64,000 nt of DNA, from assembly GCF_002899675.1 (NCBI RefSeq), contig NZ_PKUU01000020.1, forward strand, positions 62,001 through 126,000. Reading direction: 5' to 3'. The notes beneath the pieces were generated by a model, which saw nothing but the letters and a program-made list of their open reading frames with translations, had not been told where the DNA came from and did no database searches. Both the position numbers and the translations under genes were made by a program. This DNA is from Clostridium sp. chh4-2 (GTDB lineage: Bacteria > Bacillota > Clostridia > Lachnospirales > Lachnospiraceae). Below, piece by piece: positions 1-7,485 of the stretch. The first letter of the stretch is position 1; each line of letters opens with the position of its first letter.

Positions 1-34
1 TAGTGTACTATATAATTTGGATAGGAGAAAGTTA

Positions 35-910
35 ATGTATAACTATAGTTGTAATGATCCTTGTTGTCCTGCATGCAGCCAATGTATGCCAACATGCTGT
101 TGTGATCCCTGCCGGATATGCCGCCCCTGCCCGCCTTGCCCGCCGGAGCCGTCATACTTTGCAGTTATTTACGATGCTAATGGAGGAAGCGGCGGTTTAG
201 CAGATGTTAATCTGTCGCAGGGGGCAGCCTATACGATAAAGAGCTCTGAAGAGGTCGGGATATCATGGACGGGGCATATCTTCCTCAGCTGGAATGCCAG
301 CCCTGACGGTAAAGGAACATCCTATCGGCCCGGCGACGTGATCACTGTTACTCACAGCCTGACACTCTATGCCCAGTGGTTAACAGCCCCCGTTGAAACA
401 GCTGATGTCATCTATGATCCCAACGGGGGAATCGGTGGTCTGACGGATTACGGTATTCCTGTGGGGAGCAGCTATACGCTCAGGTCTGCGGTTGATGTAA
501 ATATGTATAGAACGGGGTATACCTTCCTTGGCTGGAACACACAGCCGGATGGAAGCGGTACTTTCTATCAGCCTGGTGAAGTTGCCACGATCAGGGGGAA
601 CCAGACATTTTATGCTATATGGCAGAGAAATACTTTTACTGTGACGTATCATCCGGGTATCGGAGGTATGGGATCGCTTCATATGGATACGGTTGCGGAA
701 GGTGACAGTTATACCATTTTAAGTGACGTTACGGTAGGGTTTACCCGTTTGAATTATGAATTTGCGGGGTGGAATACCGCTATAGACGGAACCGGAACCT
801 TGTATTCTTCCGGAGATGTTATGAATATTACGAAGGATACTACCCTATATGCGCAGTGGAGACCGGTGGCGGAGGAGGATGTATTTTACAGAAATGACCT
901 GGTGATTTAA
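35..910 (+). CDS. Cys-rich protein with three InlB B-type repeats
   Basis: 291-residue protein of unknown role. The first ~35 residues hold 12 cysteines in CC, CCC and PC-x-PC patterns followed by prolines. Three ~70-residue Listeria-Bacteroides (InlB B/Flg_new) repeats follow, recognisable by Y-D-x-N-G-G near the start, G-x-x-F-x-x-W-N in the middle and LYAQW at the end (about residues 45-115, 118-190, 195-265). There is no signal peptide or cell-wall sorting signal, so it is not an ordinary secreted internalin. The ATG at 35 is chosen because AGGAGAA lies 6 nt upstream; an in-frame TTG at 17 would place that ribosome site inside the gene. The clustered cysteines resemble spore-surface proteins, but that is inference. 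A short palindromic repeat begins 2 nt after the stop. Confidence 0.75.
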   Translation: MYNYSCNDPCCPACSQCMPTCCCDPCRICRPCPPCPPEPSYFAVIYDANGGSGGLADVNLSQGAAYTIKSSEEVGISWTGHIFLSWNASPDGKGTSYRPGDVITVTHSLTLYAQWLTAPVETADVIYDPNGGIGGLTDYGIPVGSSYTLRSAVDVNMYRTGYTFLGWNTQPDGSGTFYQPGEVATIRGNQTFYAIWQRNTFTVTYHPGIGGMGSLHMDTVAEGDSYTILSDVTVGFTRLNYEFAGWNTAIDGTGTLYSSGDVMNITKDTTLYAQWRPVAEEDVFYRNDLVI

Positions 911-911
911 T

Positions 912-960
912 GTAAAGGGTGAAGGCATTTTCAGAAATGCCTTCACCTTTTATGTAAAAT
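912..960. repeat. Short palindromic intergenic repeat, copy 1
   Basis: Perfect 13-bp stem GGTGAAGGCATTT / AAATGCCTTCACC around a 4-nt loop, flanked by GTAAA on the left and TATGTAAAAT on the right. It starts 2 nt after the stop of the upstream gene. A near-identical copy is at 45457-45507, and three degenerate tandem copies lie at 35405-35538. There is no clean U-tract, so it is not a standard terminator. Confidence 0.85.
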
Positions 961-1062
961 TGGGTATTGACTTTTGAAAAATCATATGGCAAAATAACCG
1001 GGTAACGCGCAGTGTATACCACGTAAGTCCAGTAGGTGTGCTACTGCACTTTTTTTATCAAT

Positions 1063-1082
1063 AAGTTAGCAATAACTAACTT
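1063..1082. promoter_or_regulatory. Candidate iron-regulator operator before the siderophore operon
   Basis: Perfect 7-bp inverted repeat AAGTTAG-N6-CTAACTT just upstream of the ribosome site of the yclN-like gene. The TTAG...CTAA half-sites resemble DtxR/IdeR-type metalloregulator boxes more than a classical Fur box. Position in front of an iron-siderophore importer supports iron-dependent repression; the regulator is not encoded here. An upstream TTGACT at 967-972 could be a -35, but its -10 is poor. Confidence 0.45.
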
Positions 1083-1098
1083 CAAGGGAGGAATTCAC

Positions 1099-2133
1099 AT
1101 TAAAAAGTATAGAATGACAATTATTTTAGCCGTTTGTCTGCTGGCATTATCGGTCTGGTCGTTATTTTTAGGCGTGTTGGATTTAAGTTTAGTTAATATT
1201 TTAAACGGTGATTTCGAGCAGATTGAAATCCTGATGGTTTCCCGTCTGCCCAGGCTGCTTGCCATTCTCTGTACCGGTGTGGGGATGAGCGTAGCGGGGC
1301 TGATCATGCAGCAGCTCTGCATGAATAAATTTGTGTCTCCCAGCACGGGAGCTACTATTTCATCGGCGCAGTTCGGAATTTTGCTGGCGCTGTTGTTCTG
1401 GCCCGGATCGACTTTGTGGGGAAGGGCGGTGTTTGCATTTGTCAGCGCGGTTATAGGGACATGGACATTTGTCTGGTTTATCCAGAGAATCACATTTAAG
1501 GATGTTGTGATGGTGCCGCTGGTGGGAATCATGTTCGGCAATGTGATCGGCGGGGTGACGAATTACCTGGCTTATAAGTATGATATGACCCAGGCGCTCT
1601 CTTCCTGGCTGGTAGGACATTTTTCGTTGGTGCTGAAAGGGCGGTATGAGTTGGTTTACCTGGCGGTGCCACTGGTTATTCTGGCATTTGTCTTTGCAAA
1701 TCATTTCAATATCGTCGGTATGGGAAGGGACTTTTCTAAAAATCTGGGTGTGCGGTATGAACTTGTGATGTTCGTTGGTCTGAGCATTGCGGCTCTCATT
1801 ACGGCCAGCGTGGTTGTCGTTGTGGGAAGTATCTCTTACATAGGCCTGATCGTTCCTAACGTGGTTTCCATGTTTAAGGGGGACAAGATCAGGGGGACGC
1901 TGGCGGATACGGCGTTATTCGGTGCATTGTTTGTGCTGGTCTGCGATATGATCGGGCGAACGGTGATCGCGCCGTATGAGCTGCCAATTGAGCTGATTGT
2001 GGGGATTCTCGGCAGCGTGATATTTATCGGACTGCTTATCTACCGTTTGGGCAACGGGCGGAAAAGCGTCCGGTTAAAGGCTCCGGTGAGCTGTGAAAGA
2101 ACCTTTACTATGGCGGGAGGGGAAGAAGTATGA
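1099..2133 (+). CDS. yclN: Siderophore ABC transporter permease, YclN-like (probable ATT start)
   Basis: FecCD-family inner-membrane permease of about 344 residues with many hydrophobic helices. GLIMQQ-x5-KFVSP near residue 70, YKYD-x6-SWL near 160 and GLIVPN near 250 match what I recall of the Bacillus subtilis YclN catecholate/petrobactin importer. The start is unusual. A perfect AAGGGAGG ends at 1091, 7 nt before an in-frame ATT at 1099, giving (M)KKYRMTIIL, which aligns with the YclN N-terminus. The upstream GTG at 1036 has no good ribosome site and would place the operator inside the gene; the first ATG (1114) is too far from the AAGGGAGG. It overlaps the next permease by 4 nt, so the two are translationally coupled. 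Confidence 0.88.
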   Translation: MKKYRMTIILAVCLLALSVWSLFLGVLDLSLVNILNGDFEQIEILMVSRLPRLLAILCTGVGMSVAGLIMQQLCMNKFVSPSTGATISSAQFGILLALLFWPGSTLWGRAVFAFVSAVIGTWTFVWFIQRITFKDVVMVPLVGIMFGNVIGGVTNYLAYKYDMTQALSSWLVGHFSLVLKGRYELVYLAVPLVILAFVFANHFNIVGMGRDFSKNLGVRYELVMFVGLSIAALITASVVVVVGSISYIGLIVPNVVSMFKGDKIRGTLADTALFGALFVLVCDMIGRTVIAPYELPIELIVGILGSVIFIGLLIYRLGNGRKSVRLKAPVSCERTFTMAGGEEV

Positions 2134-3098
2134 GCGGAATAAAACAGAATGCCAACATTAAAAAAATAGTTGTGCTGGTGATCCTGGTTCTTGCGGCGGC
2201 GGCTTTTTATCTGCTGACAAAAGTGAATATGAAATACTTTGATTATGCCATGAAACTGAGGGTTCCGAAACTGCTTGTCATGATGACTACCGCATTTTGT
2301 ATCGGCAGCGCCTCCATTGTATTTCAGTCGATTATCAATAATACAATCGTTACTCCGTGTTTGCTGGGGATGAATTCTCTTTATGCGCTGATTCATACGG
2401 CGGTTGTATTTGTATTCGGATCGGCCAGTCTGCTGGCACGGAATGCGAATCTGGCTTTTGCGGTGGATTTGGTGCTGATGGGGGCGGCGGCTACGCTGAT
2501 TTACAGTTATTTATTTAAAAAGACAAAGCATAATGTTCTCTACGTGCTGCTGGCAGGGACGGTGCTGTCCACATTTTTTACCAGTGTGCAGACTACGCTG
2601 ACCCGGGTCATGGACCCCAATGAATACGATTCTTTGCTGGCGTCGCTGGTGGCGAGTTTCAGCAATATTAATTCCGGCATTTTGATCTTCTCGCTGGTTT
2701 TGATGGCAGCGGTTATCGTCGTTTTAAGAAAGGAACTGGCGCTGCTCAATGTGATTACGCTGGGGAAAGATCAGGCGGTTAATCTGGGAGTGGATTATGA
2801 CAGGACAATCAGACGGCTGCTTTTGGGAGTAACGCTGTTTATCGCCATTGCAACCGCTATGGTGGGGCCGATCTCATTTTTGGGGCTGATTATCGCCAAC
2901 CTTTCCAGGCAGCTGTTTAAAACATACCGCCACAGCTATCTGATCGCCGGATCGGCGCTGATCGGCATGGTGATTTTGGTGGCGGGGCAGATGGTGGTGG
3001 AGCAGGTTTTTGCCTACAGCGTTCCGATAAGCGTGTTTATCACCGTTGGGGGAGGAATTTATTTCCTTTATCTGCTTTTAAATAACAGGAGGGCATAA
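2130..3098 (+). CDS. yclO: Siderophore ABC transporter permease, YclO-like
   Basis: Second FecCD-type permease, 322 residues, strongly hydrophobic throughout, presumed partner of the preceding subunit in the inner membrane. GLI-x-NLSRQLFKTYRH near residue 255 is the cytoplasmic coupling region typical of the YclO/CeuC branch. Its ATG overlaps the preceding stop by 4 nt and is preceded by a GGGAGGGGAAGAAG tract. The gene order permease, permease, ATPase, binding protein equals the yclNOPQ order, which supports assignment of the whole operon to catecholate or petrobactin-type ferric siderophore uptake. The exact siderophore cannot be told from sequence. Confidence 0.88.
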   Translation: MSGIKQNANIKKIVVLVILVLAAAAFYLLTKVNMKYFDYAMKLRVPKLLVMMTTAFCIGSASIVFQSIINNTIVTPCLLGMNSLYALIHTAVVFVFGSASLLARNANLAFAVDLVLMGAAATLIYSYLFKKTKHNVLYVLLAGTVLSTFFTSVQTTLTRVMDPNEYDSLLASLVASFSNINSGILIFSLVLMAAVIVVLRKELALLNVITLGKDQAVNLGVDYDRTIRRLLLGVTLFIAIATAMVGPISFLGLIIANLSRQLFKTYRHSYLIAGSALIGMVILVAGQMVVEQVFAYSVPISVFITVGGGIYFLYLLLNNRRA

Positions 3099-3102
3099 AA
3101 GG

Positions 3103-3855
3103 ATGTTTATAAAAAATCTTACAAAGAATTATGACGGAAAGCCGGTTGTGGATTCTGTCAGCTTTGAAATACCGAGAGGAAAAGTGATTTCCATGATCGG
3201 GCCAAACGGCGCGGGAAAGTCCACCGTGATGGGGATGATCTCCCGGCTGGTGGCGAGAGATGCCGGAATTGTGGAATTTGAAGGAAAAGATATTACAAAA
3301 TGGAAGAGCAAAGAGCTGTCGAAAAAGCTGGCCATATTGACCCAGACCAATCAGATACAGATGAAGCTGACCGTAAGAGAGCTGGTTACATTTGGCCGGT
3401 TTCCATACAGCGGAAGTCATGTGACGGCTGAAGACGAGGAGATAATCAGCAAAGCCATCGCTTATATGGAACTGGAAGAATTTGAGGATCATTTTATTGA
3501 TGAATTATCGGGCGGGCAGCGCCAGCGGGCTTATATCGCTATGGTAATCGCCCAGGATACGGAAATTATATTGTTGGATGAGCCGACTAATAACCTGGAT
3601 ATCTATCATTCCACCAACATGATGAAGATCGTGCGGCGCCTTTGTGATGAACTGGGCAAGACTGTGATTCTGGTACTGCACGAGATCAATTATGCCGCAT
3701 TTTACTCTGACTATATCTGTGCGTTTGTGGACGGAAAGGTGGAGAAATTCGGTACGGTGGAAGAAGTGATGACAAAAGAGAATCTGTCCAGGATTTATAA
3801 GGTGGATTTTGAGATTCAGGAGATCGAAGGGAAACCGCTGTCCATCTATTATTAG
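3103..3855 (+). CDS. yclP: Siderophore ABC transporter ATP-binding protein, YclP-like
   Basis: Cytoplasmic ATPase of 250 residues driving siderophore import. Walker A GPNGAGKS lies at about residues 32-39, the Q-loop at LTQTNQ near 84, the ABC signature LSGGQRQRAY at 137-146 and Walker B IILLDEPTNNLD at 156-167, followed by the H-loop VLHEINYA. All catalytic motifs are intact and length is normal for the FepC/YclP family. It starts 4 nt after the second permease, behind an AGGAGG-type site. A 99-nt gap with a stem-loop separates it from the binding-protein gene, which may lower or uncouple expression of the last gene. Confidence 0.92.
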   Translation: MFIKNLTKNYDGKPVVDSVSFEIPRGKVISMIGPNGAGKSTVMGMISRLVARDAGIVEFEGKDITKWKSKELSKKLAILTQTNQIQMKLTVRELVTFGRFPYSGSHVTAEDEEIISKAIAYMELEEFEDHFIDELSGGQRQRAYIAMVIAQDTEIILLDEPTNNLDIYHSTNMMKIVRRLCDELGKTVILVLHEINYAAFYSDYICAFVDGKVEKFGTVEEVMTKENLSRIYKVDFEIQEIEGKPLSIYY

Positions 3856-3880
3856 GCAGCTTTAACCATAAAAATCATGT

Positions 3881-3928
3881 AGCAGTTCAGAGGCCATGCA
3901 AGAAGATGCCCCCTCTGAACAGCTGCAA
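3881..3928. repeat. Stem-loop between yclP and yclQ sharing a loop with an element at 62.6 kb
   Basis: Inverted repeat CAGTTCAGAGG ... CCTCTGAACAG around a loop reading CAAGAAGATGCC. The same loop word and the same outer arms (AACTGTTCAG ... CTGAATAGTT) recur in the larger structure at 62559-62708. There is no U-tract; it may be an mRNA-processing or stability element inside the operon. Confidence 0.6.
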
Positions 3929-3954
3929 AACTATTATAAAGGAGAACAAGTATC

Positions 3955-5052
3955 ATGAGAAAAATAACAGCAATAATCGGAGCGGCAGTTATGACAATGT
4001 CCCTGGCGGCATGCAGCAGTCCAAAGGCGGAAACAACAGTGACGGCGGAATCCGCTTCACAATCTGTGGAGTCAGGTACAACAGAATCAGACACAACAGA
4101 ATCAGGTACAGCAGAATCAGGTATATCGGAATCTGGTACAACGGAGACCGAAACAAATGGAGGAACCACGGAAACATCTTCCGAAAAACCGGAATCCATC
4201 CGGGTGACATCCCTGAATGGAGATGGCGAAAAGATAGAATTGGAAGTGCCGTATGATCCGCAGAGAGTCGCAGTATTGGACATGGCGGTTCTGGATATGC
4301 TGGACAACTGGGATTTGGGCGGCCGTGTGGTTGGAATGCCGAAATCTTCAAAGATTGATTATCTGATGGAATATAACAATAATGAAGAGATTGTGAATTT
4401 AGGAACGCTGAAAGAAGTAGATATGGAAGCGCTGATGTCCAGTGAACCTGATCTGATCTTCATAGGCGGCCGTCTCAGCGCCCAATATGATAAGCTGTCT
4501 GAGATAGCGCCGGTAATCTATACGTCCACCGATTATGAAGCGGGCCTGGTACAGAGCATTAAAAATAATGCGTCCATGATTGCATCCGTATTTGGAGCAG
4601 AGGAGAAGGCAGAGGAAACTCTGGCCGGATTTGATGTGCGGGTAGCGGATCTTGCAAAGAAAGCGGAAGGCAAAACTGCGGTGATCGGCATGGTTACAAG
4701 TTCCAATTTCAATACGTTGGGAGACGGAAGCCGCTGTTCTTTAATCGGCAATGAGATCGGGTTCACCAATCTTGCCAACAATGTGGATTCCACACATGGA
4801 AATGAATCCTCATTTGAACTTCTGGTATCTTTAAATCCTGATTACGTGTTCGTGCTGGACCGCGATTCTGCCATCAATACGGAAGGCGCACAGCTTGCGA
4901 AACAGGTAATGGACAATGAACTGGTTAAAAAGACCGACGCTTATCAGAATGACCGGATCATTTACCTTACCCCGACCGTTTGGTATCTGGCTGAAGGCGG
5001 AATTACCGCCATGGATGTTATGCTCAGCGATCTGGAAAATGGAATAAAATAA
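3955..5052 (+). CDS. yclQ: Siderophore-binding lipoprotein, YclQ/CeuE-like
   Basis: Extracytoplasmic binding protein of 365 residues. The signal peptide ends in a lipobox (MSLAAC, Cys about residue 22), so it is membrane-anchored. A linker of about residues 35-75 is low-complexity and built of SGTTE-like pentamers. The mature domain begins near VRVTSLNGDGE and contains VAVLDMAVLDML and the GTLKEVDMEAL...PDLIFIGGR region typical of class III siderophore-binding proteins (PF01497). ATG follows AAAGGAGAA at good spacing. It is the fourth gene of the yclNOPQ-type operon and is followed by a strong terminator. The last ~15 codons and that terminator recur in decayed form at 7368-7475. Confidence 0.92.
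   Translation: MRKITAIIGAAVMTMSLAACSSPKAETTVTAESASQSVESGTTESDTTESGTAESGISESGTTETETNGGTTETSSEKPESIRVTSLNGDGEKIELEVPYDPQRVAVLDMAVLDMLDNWDLGGRVVGMPKSSKIDYLMEYNNNEEIVNLGTLKEVDMEALMSSEPDLIFIGGRLSAQYDKLSEIAPVIYTSTDYEAGLVQSIKNNASMIASVFGAEEKAEETLAGFDVRVADLAKKAEGKTAVIGMVTSSNFNTLGDGSRCSLIGNEIGFTNLANNVDSTHGNESSFELLVSLNPDYVFVLDRDSAINTEGAQLAKQVMDNELVKKTDAYQNDRIIYLTPTVWYLAEGGITAMDVMLSDLENGIK
4070..4145 (+). repeat. 15-bp tandem repeat coding an SGTTE-type linker
   Basis: About five imperfect copies of a 15-bp unit (CAGGTACAACAGAAT and variants) inside yclQ, coding E-S-G/D-T-T/A repeats between the lipid anchor and the binding domain. Such tracts can change length by slippage. Confidence 0.7.
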
Positions 5053-5066
5053 GAAGAAACAACATG

Positions 5067-5108
5067 AAGTGTTACTTTAAGGCATATCTTAAAGTAACAC
5101 TTTTTTTG
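5067..5108 (+). terminator. Rho-independent terminator after yclQ
   Basis: 15-bp perfect stem (AAGTGTTACTTTAAG and its complement) with a GCATAT loop, followed by a run of T. A near-copy occurs at 7435-7475. Confidence 0.93.
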
Positions 5109-5118
5109 TGGAGCGGAT

Positions 5119-5721
5119 ATGCTTAACTATTTATGGGCGTTTATGATGCTGATAGGGATTTTATGGGGGGCATTACATGGAAACCTGAATGCGGTGACAG
5201 AAGGGGCGCTTAATTCTTCGAAAGAAGCGGTGACGCTCTGCATCACCATGCTCGGTGTGATGTCTTTGTGGACCGGGGTTCTGGAAGTAGGGCAGGGATC
5301 GGGACTGATAGAAGTGATGGCGAAAAAGATGTCGCCCGTTCTTCAGTTTCTGTTTCCCAGAATACCGAAAGACCACCCTTCCAGGGAATACATAGCAACC
5401 AATATGATCGCCAATATCCTGGGACTTGGCTGGGCAGCCACGCCTGCCGGGCTTCAGGCCATGGAACAGTTAGAGGAGCTGGAAGAGGAACGAAGGGAAA
5501 AGGGAAAATCGGATATCCTGCAGGGAACGGCCAATAATGAAATGTGCACGTTTCTAATTATTAATATCTCTTCCCTGCAGCTGATTCCTATCAATATGAT
5601 TGCATACAGAGGCCAGTACGGGAGCGTAAATCCAACCGCCATTGTGGGGCCTGCGCTGGTGGCAACATTTCTCAGCACGGTGGTTGGGGTGGTGTTTTGC
5701 AAGGTGATGGATCGGAAGTAA
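5119..5721 (+). CDS. spmA: Spore maturation protein A
   Basis: Membrane protein of 200 residues with the nucleoside-recognition (gate) domain PF07670. FPRIPKDHPSREYIATNMIA around residues 79-98 followed by NILGLGWAATPAGLQAMEQ is the SpmA hallmark. Length matches SpmA (about 195-200). In Bacillus, SpmA and SpmB act in spore-core dehydration. The partner spmB, normally directly downstream, is absent; instead a TetR gene converges and overlaps the last 50 bp. ATG at 5119 follows GGAG directly after the terminator, so it probably has its own promoter or weak read-through. A decayed second copy of its 3' end is at 15779-15850. Confidence 0.9.
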   Translation: MLNYLWAFMMLIGILWGALHGNLNAVTEGALNSSKEAVTLCITMLGVMSLWTGVLEVGQGSGLIEVMAKKMSPVLQFLFPRIPKDHPSREYIATNMIANILGLGWAATPAGLQAMEQLEELEEERREKGKSDILQGTANNEMCTFLIINISSLQLIPINMIAYRGQYGSVNPTAIVGPALVATFLSTVVGVVFCKVMDRK

Positions 5722-6271
5722 TCTGAGCCTGTAAAATGATCTGTTCCAATAGCTCGCCAACCTGTTTTGCAATTTCTTCAATTCCAACATGAAATTGATT
5801 TAATACATAGGACTCGAGAACACCGAGGACGGCCATGGCCATAAATTTCCGCAGTACTTCGGTGTTCTTTTGACTCGACACTTCTTCCAGCTTGAGGTTC
5901 AGCTGCTCCATAATAAAATCCAGCAGGCGGTGGCGGAAGGTAATGGTGCTTTCCGTGGAAAATAGGGCATTAAAAAATGGTTTGTGATTTTCAAAATAAT
6001 TAAACCACAGGACAGTGCCTTCCACAAATCCCAAATCCTTCTTTTTTTCACATAGCTCTGTAAGTTCTTCGATTGTACCGTCAACAATTTCATTTAAAAG
6101 ATCATATTTATCCAAATAATGCAGATAGAAAGTTTTCCGGCTGATATCGGCTTTTTCTGTCATATCCTTTACTGTAATCGCATCAAAACCATCGTCTAAA
6201 AGCATTTCTAAAAAGGCCGATTGGATCGCTTTTTTTGATTTGATAATTCTTCGGTCTGTCGTTTTATCCAT
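5672..6271 (-). CDS. TetR/AcrR-family transcriptional regulator
   Basis: 199-residue DNA-binding protein. The N-terminal helix-turn-helix covers about residues 8-55 (ITVKDMTEKADISRKTFYLH is the recognition segment) and the remainder is a helical ligand/dimer domain of the Firmicutes TetR_C type. ATG at 6271 has AAGGAGAA 6 nt upstream; an in-frame ATG 24 nt further out lacks a site. It is divergent from the alpha/beta hydrolase gene and probably represses it. Its last ~18 codons (tail SDPSPCKTPPQPP) are read from the opposite strand of the spmA 3' end; an almost identical tail closes the AraC regulator at 15795, where a vestige of the same spmA end lies. Confidence 0.9.
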   Translation of the reverse strand: MDKTTDRRIIKSKKAIQSAFLEMLLDDGFDAITVKDMTEKADISRKTFYLHYLDKYDLLNEIVDGTIEELTELCEKKKDLGFVEGTVLWFNYFENHKPFFNALFSTESTITFRHRLLDFIMEQLNLKLEEVSSQKNTEVLRKFMAMAVLGVLESYVLNQFHVGIEEIAKQVGELLEQIILQAQITSDPSPCKTPPQPPC

Positions 6272-6338
6272 GATATTCTCCTTTATTACACACATTTTGA
6301 AAAATGAGTATTACTACATGGATTTCTGAATCTGGTAA

Positions 6339-6367
6339 TTGATAATCAGAAAATCATAGTTTAATAT
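6339..6367 (+). promoter_or_regulatory. Likely promoter of the hydrolase gene
   Basis: TTGATA (6339-6344), 17-nt spacer, TAATAT (6362-6367), 53 nt upstream of the hydrolase ATG. A dyad TTCTGA ... TCAGAA at 6324-6351 overlaps the -35 and is a candidate TetR-family operator. Pattern-based only. Confidence 0.45.
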
Positions 6368-6420
6368 TATTATACACAAGAGTAATAATACACGCAAGTA
6401 ACTTTAAAGGAGGTTTTCTG

Positions 6421-7341
6421 ATGAAAGTAACTCAAAAAGCAGTTTGGATTCCTGTTGGCGGACATAAGGTTGCCGCTGTCTTGAATGTGCCGGAACAGGC
6501 GGAGGAAAAAAAGAACCCTGCGATTGTCTGTGTACATCCCGGCAGCAGCTGTAAAGAGCAGACGGCTGGTATTTATGCCGGAAAAATGGCTGAAAAAGGC
6601 TATGTGACGATTGTATTTGACGCATCCTGTCAAGGAGAAAGCGAAGGAGAGCCAAGATTTGCAGAGTTTCCCGCGCAGCGTGTAGAGGATATTCACTGTG
6701 CAGTGGACTATCTGACCACGCTTAACTTTGTAGATGAAAACAGGATCGGCGTGCTTGGCGTGTGCGCAGGAGGCGGCTATGCTGTCAACGCTGCCATGAG
6801 CGATCACCGTATTAAGGCGGTAGGTACAGTGGTGGGAGCTAATATTGGACGTGTACAGCGGGAAAGCTGCGGCGATATTGTTCAAGTGATGGAGAATGCG
6901 GGAAAACAGCGTACAGCAGAAGTGCGCGGTGCGGAAAAAATGATCGTGAACTGGATTCCTCATAATCAGGAAGAACGGGAAGCGGCGGGAATAAACGATA
7001 TTGACATTGTAGAAGCGGTGGACTATTATACCACAGCCAGAGGCCAACATCCGGGTTCTCCTAATAAACTGTTGTTTTCCAGCATGAGCGCAATGCTGAG
7101 TTTTGATGCATTCCATTTGGCTGAAGTGCTGCTTACGCAGCCGCTGCAAATCATTGTGGGGGACAAGCAGGGCGCATTTGGTTCCTATCGGGACGGTTTG
7201 GAATTATATGAACGCGCAGGTTCGCAGAAGAAGGATCTTTTGGTATTAGAAGGGGTAAGTCATTACGATCTGTATGATCAGCCGGGGCCTGTGGAAAGGG
7301 CGGTGGAAAAGCTTGCTGTGTTTTATCAGGAGAATCTGTAA
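6421..7341 (+). CDS. Alpha/beta hydrolase with a cysteine nucleophile motif (dienelactone-hydrolase-like)
   Basis: Soluble 306-residue alpha/beta-hydrolase of the YcjY/dienelactone-hydrolase type. VCVHPGSSC near residue 40 forms the oxyanion strand. The nucleophile elbow reads GVCAGGGY with Cys115 where esterases have Ser, as in dienelactone hydrolases. The likely His is in EGVSHYDLYD near residue 285. It is divergent from the TetR gene, so a small-molecule inducer is plausible. ATG follows AAGGAGG at good spacing. Directly downstream lies a decayed copy of the yclQ 3' end and its terminator, which may now terminate this transcript. Confidence 0.85.
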   Translation: MKVTQKAVWIPVGGHKVAAVLNVPEQAEEKKNPAIVCVHPGSSCKEQTAGIYAGKMAEKGYVTIVFDASCQGESEGEPRFAEFPAQRVEDIHCAVDYLTTLNFVDENRIGVLGVCAGGGYAVNAAMSDHRIKAVGTVVGANIGRVQRESCGDIVQVMENAGKQRTAEVRGAEKMIVNWIPHNQEEREAAGINDIDIVEAVDYYTTARGQHPGSPNKLLFSSMSAMLSFDAFHLAEVLLTQPLQIIVGDKQGAFGSYRDGLELYERAGSQKKDLLVLEGVSHYDLYDQPGPVERAVEKLAVFYQENL

Positions 7342-7367
7342 TTTAAGTTAACAATGAGTGGAGAAAA

Positions 7368-7420
7368 TGGAAACACGGCTATAGATGTACTGCTCAGCGA
7401 TCCGGGAAATGAATGAAATA
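7368..7420 (+). pseudogene. Vestige of a second yclQ-like 3' end
   Basis: Non-coding today, but aligns with the end of yclQ: the GATGT-x4-CTCAGCGATC core codes DV-x-LSD as in the intact gene and is followed by GAAATAAGAA and then by a copy of the yclQ terminator. Roughly four of five bases match over ~100 bp including the terminator (5000-5108 versus 7368-7475). This marks an old duplication of the siderophore-binding-protein region. Confidence 0.75.
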
Positions 7421-7434
7421 AGAATAAACCCTAT

Positions 7435-7475
7435 AAAGTGTTACTTTAAAGCATATTTTAAAGTAACACTTTTTT
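7435..7475 (+). terminator. Terminator downstream of the hydrolase (copy of the yclQ terminator)
   Basis: AAGTGTTACTTTAAA stem with the same GCATAT loop as the terminator at 5067-5108, followed by a T-run. It can serve the hydrolase gene and, in reverse, the convergent Crp/Fnr gene. Confidence 0.9.
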
Positions 7476-7485
7476 GTTAAGATTT

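Noticed and set aside
6370-7149. Long minus-strand open frame (259 codons) opposite the alpha/beta hydrolase
   Set aside because: It has no family-like motif and is fully antisense to a well-supported enzyme gene.
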